From NCBI RefSeq assembly GCF_041361345.1, contig NZ_JBGKAD010000004.1:1-64000 (forward strand): a stretch of 64,000 nt of DNA, read 5' to 3'. Numbering within the stretch: position 1 is the stretch's first letter; every line of letters begins with the position of its first letter. Positions 22,683-30,366 of this stretch are shown here, piece after piece. A program made the translations under genes and the position numbers. Below the pieces are notes generated by a model. The model worked only from the letters and a program-made list of their open reading frames with translations. It searched no databases and was not told the DNA's origin. The DNA is from Halobaculum sp. MBLA0147. Lineage in GTDB: Archaea; Halobacteriota; Halobacteria; Halobacteriales; Haloferacaceae.

Positions 22683-23492
22683 ATGGTAAACACGACAACA
22701 GCAGACACTCCAGCAGACGCATTAGACAGCATTCTTCAGGAAACTTCAGCAGAAGCAACGCTCGTCACCACATCAACAGACGTGTTGGCAGGGCTTGCAG
22801 ATGGACTCGCGAGTCCCCGTCACGACGGAGAAAACCTCACCGTCATCAGTATCCCGTCAGCCCTCAAAGACGTCAGAGATGACTATATCATCGCAGGGAA
22901 ACTCGCTGATAGTGGTGTGACTCTCCGTGCTGCAGAAGGAGACCTCAGCAACTACCTCGTGGACGACACTCACATCTGGACACTCATCCCCACTGCCAGC
23001 ACCACAGTTGTTACGCGAGCCGACGAAACCACTGCCGACCACGTCAGAGAGATCACAGACACAATCGCTCAAGACAGTGAAGAATTCTCCCTTCGAACTG
23101 CTGGACATGCTGAGCTCATCGACGACCTACAGTCCGAGGCTGCAGATGAGACTGCAAAGTACTTTGATGCAGCCCTCAAGTATCTCGATACAGTCCCATC
23201 AGGAAGGGGGAGCAAGATGAACGAGATAGTCTTGCTCATTGCTGCCGGGGTGGCAGCCAACGAGCAGCTGTTCACGGTAGGAAAAGCCGCAGAAAACACG
23301 CAACTAGGCTCACGTGCAACAGTCTCGCGGACGAAGGGCGATCTTGAGGACAACGGACTCATCACCACCGAGAAGGTCCCAACCGATGTAGGGCGGCCAC
23401 GACTGCGTCTGCTCCCACCCGAGGAAACAGAGATCACGAGCGAAGCCGACTTCAAAGACTACCTCGACGATCTCAAAGCCGCACTTCAATAG
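22683..23492 (+). CDS. TbsP-family transcriptional regulator
   Basis: 269 residues similar in layout to haloarchaeal TbsP (DUF5821), a DNA-binding regulator known from Haloferax volcanii where it acts with TrmB on gluconeogenic genes. An N-terminal alpha/beta domain (ATLVTTSTDVLAGLADGL) is followed by a winged helix at about 170-240 with LGSRATVSRTKGDLEDNGLITTEKVPTDVGRPRLRL, the family signature. A GTTTTA word (22645-22650) could be its promoter. On this element it may control early genes or host metabolism; the target is unknown. Confidence 0.82.
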   Translation: MVNTTTADTPADALDSILQETSAEATLVTTSTDVLAGLADGLASPRHDGENLTVISIPSALKDVRDDYIIAGKLADSGVTLRAAEGDLSNYLVDDTHIWTLIPTASTTVVTRADETTADHVREITDTIAQDSEEFSLRTAGHAELIDDLQSEAADETAKYFDAALKYLDTVPSGRGSKMNEIVLLIAAGVAANEQLFTVGKAAENTQLGSRATVSRTKGDLEDNGLITTEKVPTDVGRPRLRLLPPEETEITSEADFKDYLDDLKAALQ

Positions 23493-23585
23493 AGAATCTC
23501 TTTTTTTCACGAAGAACCCACATACGGTAATAATAGCTGACACAGACCGCTTCGGAGGAGGACGTGGTCACCAGACACTTGTGTG

Positions 23586-23609
23586 TTTGTGCCGCCAGAG
23601 GAGAGTGAG
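23586..23609 (+). promoter_or_regulatory. 24-nt block
   Basis: TTTGTGC-CGC-CAG-AGGAGA-GTGAG abutting ATG 23610. Confidence 0.75.
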
Positions 23610-24029
23610 ATGAGTTCACTCACAGGCTCCGACGGTGAACAAGGAACCGTCACAGTTCGGATTCGTGAGACCGTCGACGATGACAGCCCCCGTGGAGAGG
23701 CCTACTCTGACGATCGGACAACCCTCGCGTATGTGTACAGGGGGGCAGAACTCCTTCAGACGGTCCACGCAACATCGGCGCTGAAGGCACTGATCGACGA
23801 TCCACCGCGTGCAGCCACCGAGATCTCGACGACGCCAGCTGGGACACTCCGGCTATCCGATGCGTATCTCGAGGCTGACCTTGTTGTCGCCTCAAGCGTC
23901 CCTGATGCGGTAACGGAGGCTCCGCCGGAAGCATCGACAGTCGAAGTACAGGTGTCATCCAGCGCCTCTCTGGACACGGAACCCGGCCCCGGTCAAGAAC
24001 AGATCGCCAGCTACCTGTCCGACGAGTAA
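23610..24029 (+). CDS. Small acidic protein, unknown
   Basis: 139 residues, predicted beta-rich N-terminus (GTVTVRIRETVDDD) and Ala/Ser-rich C-terminus. No cysteines or membrane segment. It precedes the nucleotidyltransferase by 11 nt, so the two are likely co-transcribed from the block. Confidence 0.6.
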   Translation: MSSLTGSDGEQGTVTVRIRETVDDDSPRGEAYSDDRTTLAYVYRGAELLQTVHATSALKALIDDPPRAATEISTTPAGTLRLSDAYLEADLVVASSVPDAVTEAPPEASTVEVQVSSSASLDTEPGPGQEQIASYLSDE

Positions 24030-24040
24030 CATCACCACCG

Positions 24041-24982
24041 ATGGCTATCTTCAACTCCGAAATGAATCAAGCCCTCGGTGCTATCGAACACGAACACGAC
24101 TTGCAGATCATCGGCGCCTGGAACACTGGGAGCCGAGCGTGGGGCCTCAGTCACCCCGACAGCGACCATGATATCGCCTTCATCTACGCACAGCCGCTGA
24201 GCCACTACCAAACGATGTCCAACTACACCGCTTCTCTCCAGGGGGACGGCACCGAGCTCGATTCATTCGACTCAACACGCAGGGTTGCACAGGAAGACAT
24301 CGACTTCGAAGGGTGGGACATCAAGCGGTTCCTCGAACTCCTCGCGGACTCAAACGCGACTGCGATGGAAGCGCTCAATTCCCCGATCTCGTACTCAACA
24401 CACCCGATTCTCGACGACATCAGAGCGTACGTTAATGACCACTTCGAGGTAATCTCGCTGTACGACCACTATCGGAGTTTCGCGAAGACGCACTACTACG
24501 AGTACCTAGCAGATAGCGACCGACCAACAGTAGACAAGAACCTCTACACCGTTCGAGCGTGCCTTCTCGGCCTGTACATCCTCGAGACTCACGAGTATCC
24601 ACCGCTCAACTTCAACGACTTCCTCGACGAGGCCCCTGACAACGTGCTAGACGGGTGGGACGTCAACGAAATTCGCTGGCTGGCTGAGCTCAAGCAAGAC
24701 GGTGAAGGGGCCAGAGAGTGCGGGACGCCGTTCAACGAAACCATCGAATCACAAGTTCTCCAGCGGACCCTTACCCATACGGATCACGTCCGGTCTCCCC
24801 ACGAGTTTTCCGAGGAGGCCCGGACCCACCACGGGAACTACCAGCATAAGAACGTTCCACACGAGGAACACCCACCCGATGGGTACACGTGTTGGCCACC
24901 TCACTGCAACGGCCACACGGACAGCATCGAGCTGGACCGATACGTACAGCAGCTGATCCAGTCAACAACGCTGTTCCAGTGA
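24041..24982 (+). CDS. RlaP-like nucleotidyltransferase
   Basis: 313 residues of the predicted nucleotidyltransferase family COG3541 (RlaP, RNA-ligase-associated protein). The pol-beta-type active site is clear: GSRAWGLSHPDSDHD at 30-44, with the metal-binding acids D42 and D44. Helical C-terminal domain follows. Relatives occur in phages and in RNA-repair gene clusters. Together with the tRNAs and tRNA-like RNAs of this window, action on RNA ends is an attractive inference; the substrate is not known. Confidence 0.85.
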   Translation: MAIFNSEMNQALGAIEHEHDLQIIGAWNTGSRAWGLSHPDSDHDIAFIYAQPLSHYQTMSNYTASLQGDGTELDSFDSTRRVAQEDIDFEGWDIKRFLELLADSNATAMEALNSPISYSTHPILDDIRAYVNDHFEVISLYDHYRSFAKTHYYEYLADSDRPTVDKNLYTVRACLLGLYILETHEYPPLNFNDFLDEAPDNVLDGWDVNEIRWLAELKQDGEGARECGTPFNETIESQVLQRTLTHTDHVRSPHEFSEEARTHHGNYQHKNVPHEEHPPDGYTCWPPHCNGHTDSIELDRYVQQLIQSTTLFQ

Positions 24983-25123
24983 CTCGCATCCGGTAGCTCA
25001 CGATCCTCCCGCTTGGTTCGACTAGTACCCACTTCCAGAGATCCACTGCTGCCCGCCACGGTGTCACAGCAACACGGCCGTCACCAGTTCGTCCCACCGT
25101 AGAAGCTAAACACCTCACACGAG

Positions 25124-25147
25124 TTTTTGCCGACAGGTGAGAGTGGA
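25124..25147 (+). promoter_or_regulatory. 24-nt block (diverged 7-mer)
   Basis: TTTTTGC-CGA-CAG-GTGAGA-GTGGA, two bases before ATG 25150. Confidence 0.55.
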
Positions 25148-25149
25148 TC

Positions 25150-25542
25150 ATGTTCAAAGAAGGCGACCGGGAAGACCCAGCGCACCGACACGCAGTCGTT
25201 CACCTCCTACAGAAAGCCCCGAAGTCGGCGCTCGCGCTCGCAATCGGAACGAACGGCTCGCGGACCCCTGACGACCTAGACGGCGAAGAGTGGGCCAAGG
25301 GGATCATGGAGGTGGGAGGCGCTGTAGCAGCGCAGATCGAGCGCGACCACAGGGATTTCCCGATGTACGCAGTCGCAGGAAGGAATGGCTTCGAATTGGT
25401 ATCTATGGGATCCACGGAGACTGATGAAGAAGCGAAACTCGTGCTGGACAACATACTCGGTCAAGAAGACACTCGCATCACCCTGGTCCACGTAGACCAC
25501 ACCGCCGAAGAAATCGTAAGTCGGACGACGAAAGGTAAGTAA
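25150..25542 (+). CDS. Small protein, unknown
   Basis: 130 residues. Alternating helices and strands (HAVVHLLQKAPKSALALAIGT; DFPMYAVAGRNGFELVSMG; DTRITLVHVDHTAEEIV) suggest a compact alpha/beta fold. No motif recognised. Confidence 0.6.
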   Translation: MFKEGDREDPAHRHAVVHLLQKAPKSALALAIGTNGSRTPDDLDGEEWAKGIMEVGGAVAAQIERDHRDFPMYAVAGRNGFELVSMGSTETDEEAKLVLDNILGQEDTRITLVHVDHTAEEIVSRTTKGK

Positions 25543-25604
25543 GACCACATCACACTCCGAGTTTTCGCACAGCCACCTCACACTGACGAACACACCTACT
25601 CCAC

Positions 25605-26471
25605 ATGGTCGACACATCACTCATCCCCGACACTCCGTCAATCCCCCCAGCCGAACCGCTGATCGAACGATTCCTTCTGAAACTCGGGATCGGTGCAGTG
25701 TACTCCGAAGAGACACTGACCAAGGTTCACCTCCCCGCAGTGAGGAGCTACCTCCTGGATAACGGTCTCGACGTCGACGAAGACGGATTCATCGTCCACA
25801 CGGACTCCGGTGACTACGCCGAGCCATACGGATTCAGCGATGACACTTGGGAAGCGGCAGACAGTCCAAGTGACTCCCCGCTCGACGACTACTTTGTCGG
25901 CCTCTCCGACACCTCAGACTGGCTTCTGACCGAGCAGGACCGTCTCCATCTGACCGATCTTCACGCTCTCTGTGATGCCGGTGACGGTGACGGTTCGCAT
26001 CCAGTCCCAGACGACACAACGATGCTGGACAGATTCCACCGTCGGACTGGACGCCACTTCCACACCGTCATGGATTGGAGTGACACTCTTTCTCGCCTCC
26101 CGAAATACGAACGGATCGAAGACATCGCCCCGACGGTGGAGGTCCATCAAGATACGTGGACAAGCGAAGACTACCCGGTACAGCTCAACTGCATCGCACC
26201 CTCCTGCCAGTACACCGGACCAGCCGATCACTGGCTTGGTGATTCGGACGATCCAGTGTGCCCCGAGTGTGGGGGTGCGTGGACCGACAATGTCACCGTC
26301 TGCACCGGCTGCGGCGACTGGCATCGTGGACCCCACTTCGAAGGAAAAAGCAGGCACGCCAAGCCTTCGTGCCCGAACTGTAATGCCGGGACAAACCTTC
26401 TCCACCCCCGGACTCATTACACTGAGATCGACACTGAGCCGGTCGCTCTCGCCCCAGAGTGTCACGACTGA
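25605..26471 (+). CDS. Multi-zinc-ribbon protein
   Basis: 288 residues. The N-terminal 180 are acidic and unknown; the C-terminal 90 contain four cysteine sites, NCIAPSC, CPECGG, CTGCGDW and CPNCNAG, probably two zinc ribbons. Likely nucleic-acid binding. Lies 62 nt after the previous gene; no block seen. Confidence 0.65.
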   Translation: MVDTSLIPDTPSIPPAEPLIERFLLKLGIGAVYSEETLTKVHLPAVRSYLLDNGLDVDEDGFIVHTDSGDYAEPYGFSDDTWEAADSPSDSPLDDYFVGLSDTSDWLLTEQDRLHLTDLHALCDAGDGDGSHPVPDDTTMLDRFHRRTGRHFHTVMDWSDTLSRLPKYERIEDIAPTVEVHQDTWTSEDYPVQLNCIAPSCQYTGPADHWLGDSDDPVCPECGGAWTDNVTVCTGCGDWHRGPHFEGKSRHAKPSCPNCNAGTNLLHPRTHYTEIDTEPVALAPECHD

Positions 26472-26505
26472 AGGAAACTGGCTGACATCTTCTCTATGCT
26501 GTGCC

Positions 26506-26560
26506 TACCCACAGTGGTACGACACTGGTTCGACTCCAGTGGTGGGTATCCCGCAAGGGA
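26506..26560 (+). ncRNA. tRNA-like minihelix plus GNRA hairpin
   Basis: The best example of the family. Acceptor 26506-26512/26542-26548 has 7 perfect pairs, exactly a tRNA length; linker 26513-26522; T-arm 26523-26528/26536-26541 with loop TTCGACT. The T-stem runs directly into the acceptor as in tRNA. It is followed at once by TCCC-GCAA-GGGA (26549-26560), a GNRA tetraloop hairpin, 13 nt before ATG 26574. No D or anticodon arm. Confidence 0.75.
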
Positions 26561-26573
26561 ATGTGATAGCACG

Positions 26574-26948
26574 ATGCTAACCGAATTGGAAGTCACCGAA
26601 TCCAGGTGGGTCACCAGCACCCCGTTCCAGACCGAGAAGACGCCAGACAAGCATAGTGATTACAAGATTCCCGCACCCATCGCCAGTGTACTGGAGTACA
26701 TTCAGGAGCACACTGATGTGGATGTTGTCGCAACCTGCTGTAGTAGCTGTGCCGTGTCGTCACTAGGGGAAACCACTGGAGTGTACTTCACCTGTCAAAG
26801 CCCCAACACGGTCCCGATCTTGGTCGGGCACACCGACTCAACGGCTGTTGACGCGCTCCAGGAGGCCTGCGAGGAGCACGATGTTCCCTACGACTGGAAC
26901 GGTACCGAGCATAAACGAATCGCAGTTGGAACACCCGACTACTACTGA
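26574..26948 (+). CDS. Small Cys-containing protein, unknown
   Basis: 124 residues with a cysteine cluster CCSSC near residue 60 and another C in YFTCQSP; mixed alpha/beta. ATG 26574 is chosen because the upstream codons of the frame overlap the tRNA-like element. No block; expression may depend on processing of that element. Confidence 0.6.
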   Translation: MLTELEVTESRWVTSTPFQTEKTPDKHSDYKIPAPIASVLEYIQEHTDVDVVATCCSSCAVSSLGETTGVYFTCQSPNTVPILVGHTDSTAVDALQEACEEHDVPYDWNGTEHKRIAVGTPDYY

Positions 26949-26957
26949 ATTTCACCC

Positions 26958-27173
26958 ATGTCAGACACAGAGTCTCCCTCCCCACGATCGTCAGTCAAGC
27001 GTCAGACCGATGCCGCTGCCGTAGTCCGAGTCGACAACGTCGAGAGTGCCGGACAAGCAAAAGAGAAAGCAGAAGCGACCTATCAAGACGAAGTGAACGA
27101 TGCCCCTGTCATCACCGTCACTGAGGACCTGATGCCGTCGGGGGCTTATAAGGTGGCCGTGATCGAGGTGTAA
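26958..27173 (+). CDS. Small acidic protein, unknown
   Basis: 71 residues: disordered N-terminus, strand, Ala/Glu helix (SAGQAKEKAEATYQDEV), then ITVTEDLMPSGAYKVAVIEV. Layout resembles the 66-residue protein at 8466, which also neighbours a tRNA-like element. Confidence 0.6.
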   Translation: MSDTESPSPRSSVKRQTDAAAVVRVDNVESAGQAKEKAEATYQDEVNDAPVITVTEDLMPSGAYKVAVIEV

Positions 27174-27195
27174 GGCACACTCTACGGTCACCAGT

Positions 27196-27269
27196 ACCTG
27201 TTTTGGTTCAGACGCCGGTTCGACTCCGGCGGCAGGTCTTCCCTGGAGGGGGAACCGCTTCCTCCAGGG
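27196..27269 (+). ncRNA. tRNA-like minihelix plus hairpin
   Basis: Acceptor 27196-27201/27232-27237 (6 pairs, one G-U), 11-nt linker, T-arm 27213-27218/27226-27231 (6 perfect pairs) with loop TTCGACT. A perfect 9-bp hairpin follows, 27241-27249/27261-27269, 14 nt before ATG 27283. Confidence 0.72.
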
Positions 27270-27282
27270 GCTCCGATCACTT

Positions 27283-27438
27283 ATGTACGGACGAACCCCA
27301 CCCCAGCGACAGATGAACTTCAAGGACGTACCGCCTCGGAGAGATGGAACTAACTGCATCGCCACCTGCCCCGACTGTGGCGACGAACTCACCCCATACG
27401 AGGAAGTCGGAGATGAACCCCACGAGTGCACCAACTGA
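27283..27438 (+). CDS. 51-residue zinc-ribbon microprotein
   Basis: Four cysteines: C in TNCIATCPDCGDEL (C29, C33, C36) and one near the end (HECTN). Likely one zinc site. ATG 27283 (MYGRTPPQ) or 27313 (MNFKDVPP) may start it. It overlaps the next reading frame by 26 nt. Confidence 0.5.
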   Translation: MYGRTPPQRQMNFKDVPPRRDGTNCIATCPDCGDELTPYEEVGDEPHECTN

Positions 27439-27689
27439 CAGAACCAACACCAGCTGCCCCCACTGTGGGTCCGACATGGATCTACTGGAGAGTCTAGGGA
27501 GTATCAGCGTGCTTCAGTGTAGCAACTCTGAGTGTCAGCACACCCTCAGAGGAGCGTCGTGTCCAACCTGCGAAGGGCCCACAGAACACACCTGGATCGG
27601 GCTGTTCAGGCTCCGGTTTTCAGTGCACTGATGAGAAGTGCGGGGACTTCATAATCTACGAGCGCAAGCCGATCCCACGTTCGCCTTAG
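27413..27689 (+). pseudogene. Zinc-ribbon gene with apparent frameshift
   Basis: From ATG 27413 the frame gives CPHCGSDMDLL, CSNSEC and CPTCEGPTEHTW, then loses protein character and stops at 27631. Another frame continues sensibly from about 27600 (SGSGFQCTDEKCGDF, IIYERKPIPRSP) to TAG 27687-27689. Joined, they make a two-zinc-ribbon protein of about 91 residues with a matching CxxC/CxxxxC set. A single-base lesion, a sequencing error or programmed frameshifting could explain it. Confidence 0.5.
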
Positions 27690-27712
27690 AGGAACGTCAG
27701 ATCACAAATTCA

Positions 27713-27764
27713 CCCATATGGTATACCACGGTTCGATTCCGTGGATGGGCATCCCCGCAAGGGG
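27713..27764 (+). ncRNA. tRNA-like minihelix plus GNRA hairpin
   Basis: Acceptor CCCAT/ATGGG (27713-27717/27745-27749), 8-nt linker, T-arm CCACGG/CCGTGG (27726-27731/27739-27744) with loop TTCGATT, then CCCC-GCAA-GGGG (27753-27764). Ends 13 nt before ATG 27777. The linker ATGGTATA resembles AGTGGTACGA in the 26.5-kb element. Confidence 0.72.
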
Positions 27765-27776
27765 TAGGCGTCACCA

Positions 27777-28325
27777 ATGACGGTACACGCGTTCGAAAGC
27801 GAAGGTAGTATCGGCCGATTCACCAGTCCTGAGCAGCCGGAAGGGATCGACGTACCGGCAACATTCGATTCCGACGTACTCCATGCTGAACACGGCCACC
27901 TCCCTCAAGAGTGGTACACTCAGATGGTCTTCGTTCGGAACGGAACTCTGCGTGCCGCAGCGATCGTGAACAAGGACAAGTATGTCGAAGCAGTGTACAA
28001 ACAGACTCCAGCCGATCCGACATTCGGATCACGCGAGTGGGGCTGGGTCGGATACGTGTCTGAGGGAGACTACGAAGATCTCACCCCAGGCGATGTCCCC
28101 GCTGACGAACTGAAGTGGGTTGACGACAACTACATCAGAGACGACGAGGTGGTAGAGGAAAGTGAACTCACCCGCCTTGGAACAAGCGACTACAGCGATG
28201 ATCCGGTATATAGGTGCCCTCGCTGTGGAGATGGACAGATGGAAAAGTATCTCGACTGCCCGATCTGCGGTTGGGCAGGGATGTGCCAACCAGGCTTCGA
28301 GCCCGACCGCTGTCCTGCAGAGTAG
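27777..28325 (+). CDS. Protein with C-terminal zinc ribbon
   Basis: 182 residues. An unknown N-terminal domain (about 130 residues) is followed by a zinc ribbon CPRCGDG ... CPICGWAG plus two further cysteines near the end. The tRNA-like element occupies its leader. No recognised family. Confidence 0.62.
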   Translation: MTVHAFESEGSIGRFTSPEQPEGIDVPATFDSDVLHAEHGHLPQEWYTQMVFVRNGTLRAAAIVNKDKYVEAVYKQTPADPTFGSREWGWVGYVSEGDYEDLTPGDVPADELKWVDDNYIRDDEVVEESELTRLGTSDYSDDPVYRCPRCGDGQMEKYLDCPICGWAGMCQPGFEPDRCPAE

Positions 28326-28374
28326 CAGCCACAACTAGTAATACGCTCTAGAATCAACCGAACAATACAAACAA

Positions 28375-28596
28375 ATGAGCGCTCCTAACAAGTCAAAAGG
28401 CGACTCTGACTTCGTTATCACTGCCTGTGAGGATTGTGACGCCCGGTTCCAAGGGAGTTCGCCGGAAAAAGTCGAAACCCTCGGGTTGAATCACTCTTCG
28501 AAGACACTGCACACAGTGGCTGTAAAGAGCGGTCATTCCCGACTGGCCGCTGTGTCCAAACTCAAGGAAGACGAAGCTCTGTCACACCACCACTAA
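28375..28596 (+). CDS. Small zinc-binding-like protein
   Basis: 73 residues with CEDC near residue 18 and histidines (NHSSKTLH) about 20 residues later, a possible CCHH site; Lys/Glu-rich C-terminus ending in HHH. No recognised family. Confidence 0.5.
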   Translation: MSAPNKSKGDSDFVITACEDCDARFQGSSPEKVETLGLNHSSKTLHTVAVKSGHSRLAAVSKLKEDEALSHHH

Positions 28597-28646
28597 TCAG
28601 CTCACTCCTTCTCTATTTTAATACGTCAATAGGACCACAACTGTTA

Positions 28647-28670
28647 TTTATACCCACAGATGTGGTTGGA
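28647..28670 (+). promoter_or_regulatory. 24-nt block, TATA-like variant
   Basis: TTTATAC-CCA-CAG-ATGTGG-TTGGA, 27 nt from first T to ATG 28674. It could serve as a TATA box as well as a block. Confidence 0.6.
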
Positions 28671-28673
28671 CCT

Positions 28674-29039
28674 ATGGTTGATCCATCTGCCCCCGTCCAG
28701 CAGACGGAAACGGTGACTGAAGACGATGTCCGAGAGTACAGAGAGAAAATCGACAAAGCTGTCGACGGCATCATCGAGCAACTGAGTGACAATCCTGCTC
28801 GAGACATCGACGAAGAGATCCTCGAGGCAGCACGGTGGGCCGATGCTGGATACGGAGACATGGAGTACGTAGCCCTTCTGGCATCACGAAACGATGTCCC
28901 CCAACTGCAAGTAGGGGGGCGGACAGAGTGGCCCGTCATCGTCGGTGAAGCAACCAGAGAACTAGTTGAGGCAGACATCAAAGATCGTCTCGAAGAACGG
29001 CGTGAAAAACTCCCGGAGTCAGCTGCAGATCACTTCTAA
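28674..29039 (+). CDS. Small acidic helical protein, unknown
   Basis: 121 residues, mostly predicted helix (VREYREKIDKAVDGIIEQL; TRELVEADIKDRLEERREKL). ATG 28674 preferred over the GTG at 28662 from promoter spacing. No recognised family. Confidence 0.62.
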   Translation: MVDPSAPVQQTETVTEDDVREYREKIDKAVDGIIEQLSDNPARDIDEEILEAARWADAGYGDMEYVALLASRNDVPQLQVGGRTEWPVIVGEATRELVEADIKDRLEERREKLPESAADHF

Positions 29040-29051
29040 AACCGTCACTCG

Positions 29052-29058
29052 TTATTTA
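29052..29058 (+). promoter_or_regulatory. TATA-class promoter
   Basis: TTATTTA lies 28 nt before ATG 29080, just downstream of the previous stop. Confidence 0.5.
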
Positions 29059-29079
29059 CCAGCCGTTCCTCGCACACCG

Positions 29080-30318
29080 ATGAGCTACCAAAGCACGCTT
29101 AGTCACAACCACAGCGGTGAAACCTGCGAAAAGGACTGGATCGACATCTCCGACCACACGACACTCGACATCACCGACCTGAGGTACCCGAACGCCCTGA
29201 CCGGTACTCACAGCAAATATCCCGACATCGACGGCTTCAGCTACCACAACCCCCACACACGCGGAGAAGCGACTCTTGTCGACCTATGGCAGAATACAGC
29301 TCCCTCCCGCATAGCTACTCGGGATGACCCTGATCCTGAGCGTATCCCTGGGAGTGCGTCGCTGATCACTGAAGGAACGCGAGAGTTCGTTCGACACCGC
29401 GGCATCCACGTCATCGATTTTCCGCGCTACTACTCTCGGTTCGACGAGTACCAGCGGGTCGCTCACCTCTCGACTGGCGGTGGGGTGATTTCGCCGGACT
29501 ACCTTGAGCGAATCGTCCGACTCGCAAACGGCAGTGGTCGGATCGACACAGATACAGTGGCACTCGTACTCACCGATCAGGGCGACGTTGTCGCAGTTGG
29601 AGAGCGTGGCGCGTGGCTCATCGACCCCATCTATTCGACGCCCTACGCAGACCCGCTTACCTCAGATACCGGCCACTACGAAGAGCTCCAGCACTCGCCT
29701 GTCTCCGAGGTAACTGGTCCAACTGGGATCGCTGTCCCCGAGATCGATCCCACCCGTCGCAATGGGGTCCAGGTCCTTCTGACACTCTGTTGGCGGAGCG
29801 ACCGGCTCCCAACGCTAACTAGGTGCGAGGCTGAATCGCCGACTGACTGTTCAACCCTCCCGTCGTGGGTTCAGGAGGGCACCCACAGATTCGAGGCAGA
29901 AGGAACAAATGACACGCTCAGTGTGACCGGCGGCACACTCGCGCGTCTCGGGGGCGACTGGCAGTCGAAACACCGTGTCACTGCGGGAAGCTACAGCGAG
30001 ACCTTCTATATCAACGGTAGTTCTGACAAGTTCTTCGAGAGAGTCCCAGTTACAGCACCTCCAGCACGTATCGGGGAATGGGTTGCTCTAGATCCCAATC
30101 GAACAGCCGACGAGTTCGATAACGTCTCATCCCCGTTCACTGCAAACCCATTTCCGCTTAGAGGGGTCGTCGTCGGCTACGACACCATCTGGCGGTCATC
30201 TGAAAGAGTCGCTCGGAATACGACATATGCAGTCGGCTTTGGGCTCGAAATCTGTGTGCTTACCCCGGAGCTTCAAACCCAGACAGCGATCCTCCCGATC
30301 ATGACGACCAAGGTCTGA
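29080..30318 (+). CDS. Unknown protein
   Basis: 412 residues, soluble. ATG 29080 (MSYQSTLSHNHSGETC) is favoured by the TATA box and because the 38 upstream codons overlap the preceding gene. Mixed alpha/beta, with HLSTGGGVISPDYLERIV and GTLARLGGDWQSKHRVTAG as glycine-rich patches, but no recognised motif. Confidence 0.65.
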   Translation: MSYQSTLSHNHSGETCEKDWIDISDHTTLDITDLRYPNALTGTHSKYPDIDGFSYHNPHTRGEATLVDLWQNTAPSRIATRDDPDPERIPGSASLITEGTREFVRHRGIHVIDFPRYYSRFDEYQRVAHLSTGGGVISPDYLERIVRLANGSGRIDTDTVALVLTDQGDVVAVGERGAWLIDPIYSTPYADPLTSDTGHYEELQHSPVSEVTGPTGIAVPEIDPTRRNGVQVLLTLCWRSDRLPTLTRCEAESPTDCSTLPSWVQEGTHRFEAEGTNDTLSVTGGTLARLGGDWQSKHRVTAGSYSETFYINGSSDKFFERVPVTAPPARIGEWVALDPNRTADEFDNVSSPFTANPFPLRGVVVGYDTIWRSSERVARNTTYAVGFGLEICVLTPELQTQTAILPIMTTKV

Positions 30319-30338
30319 CCTCTCACCCGGCACTAGCG

Positions 30339-30362
30339 TTTGTACTTCCAGAGAGGGGCGAG
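30339..30362 (+). promoter_or_regulatory. 24-nt block
   Basis: TTTGTAC-TTC-CAG-AGAGGG-GCGAG, 28 nt from first T to ATG 30367. Confidence 0.65.
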
Positions 30363-30366
30363 ACCT

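Noticed and set aside
24985-25040. TTGGTTCGACTAG as a further tRNA-like element
   Set aside because: The flanking sequence does not form a T-stem or acceptor stem.
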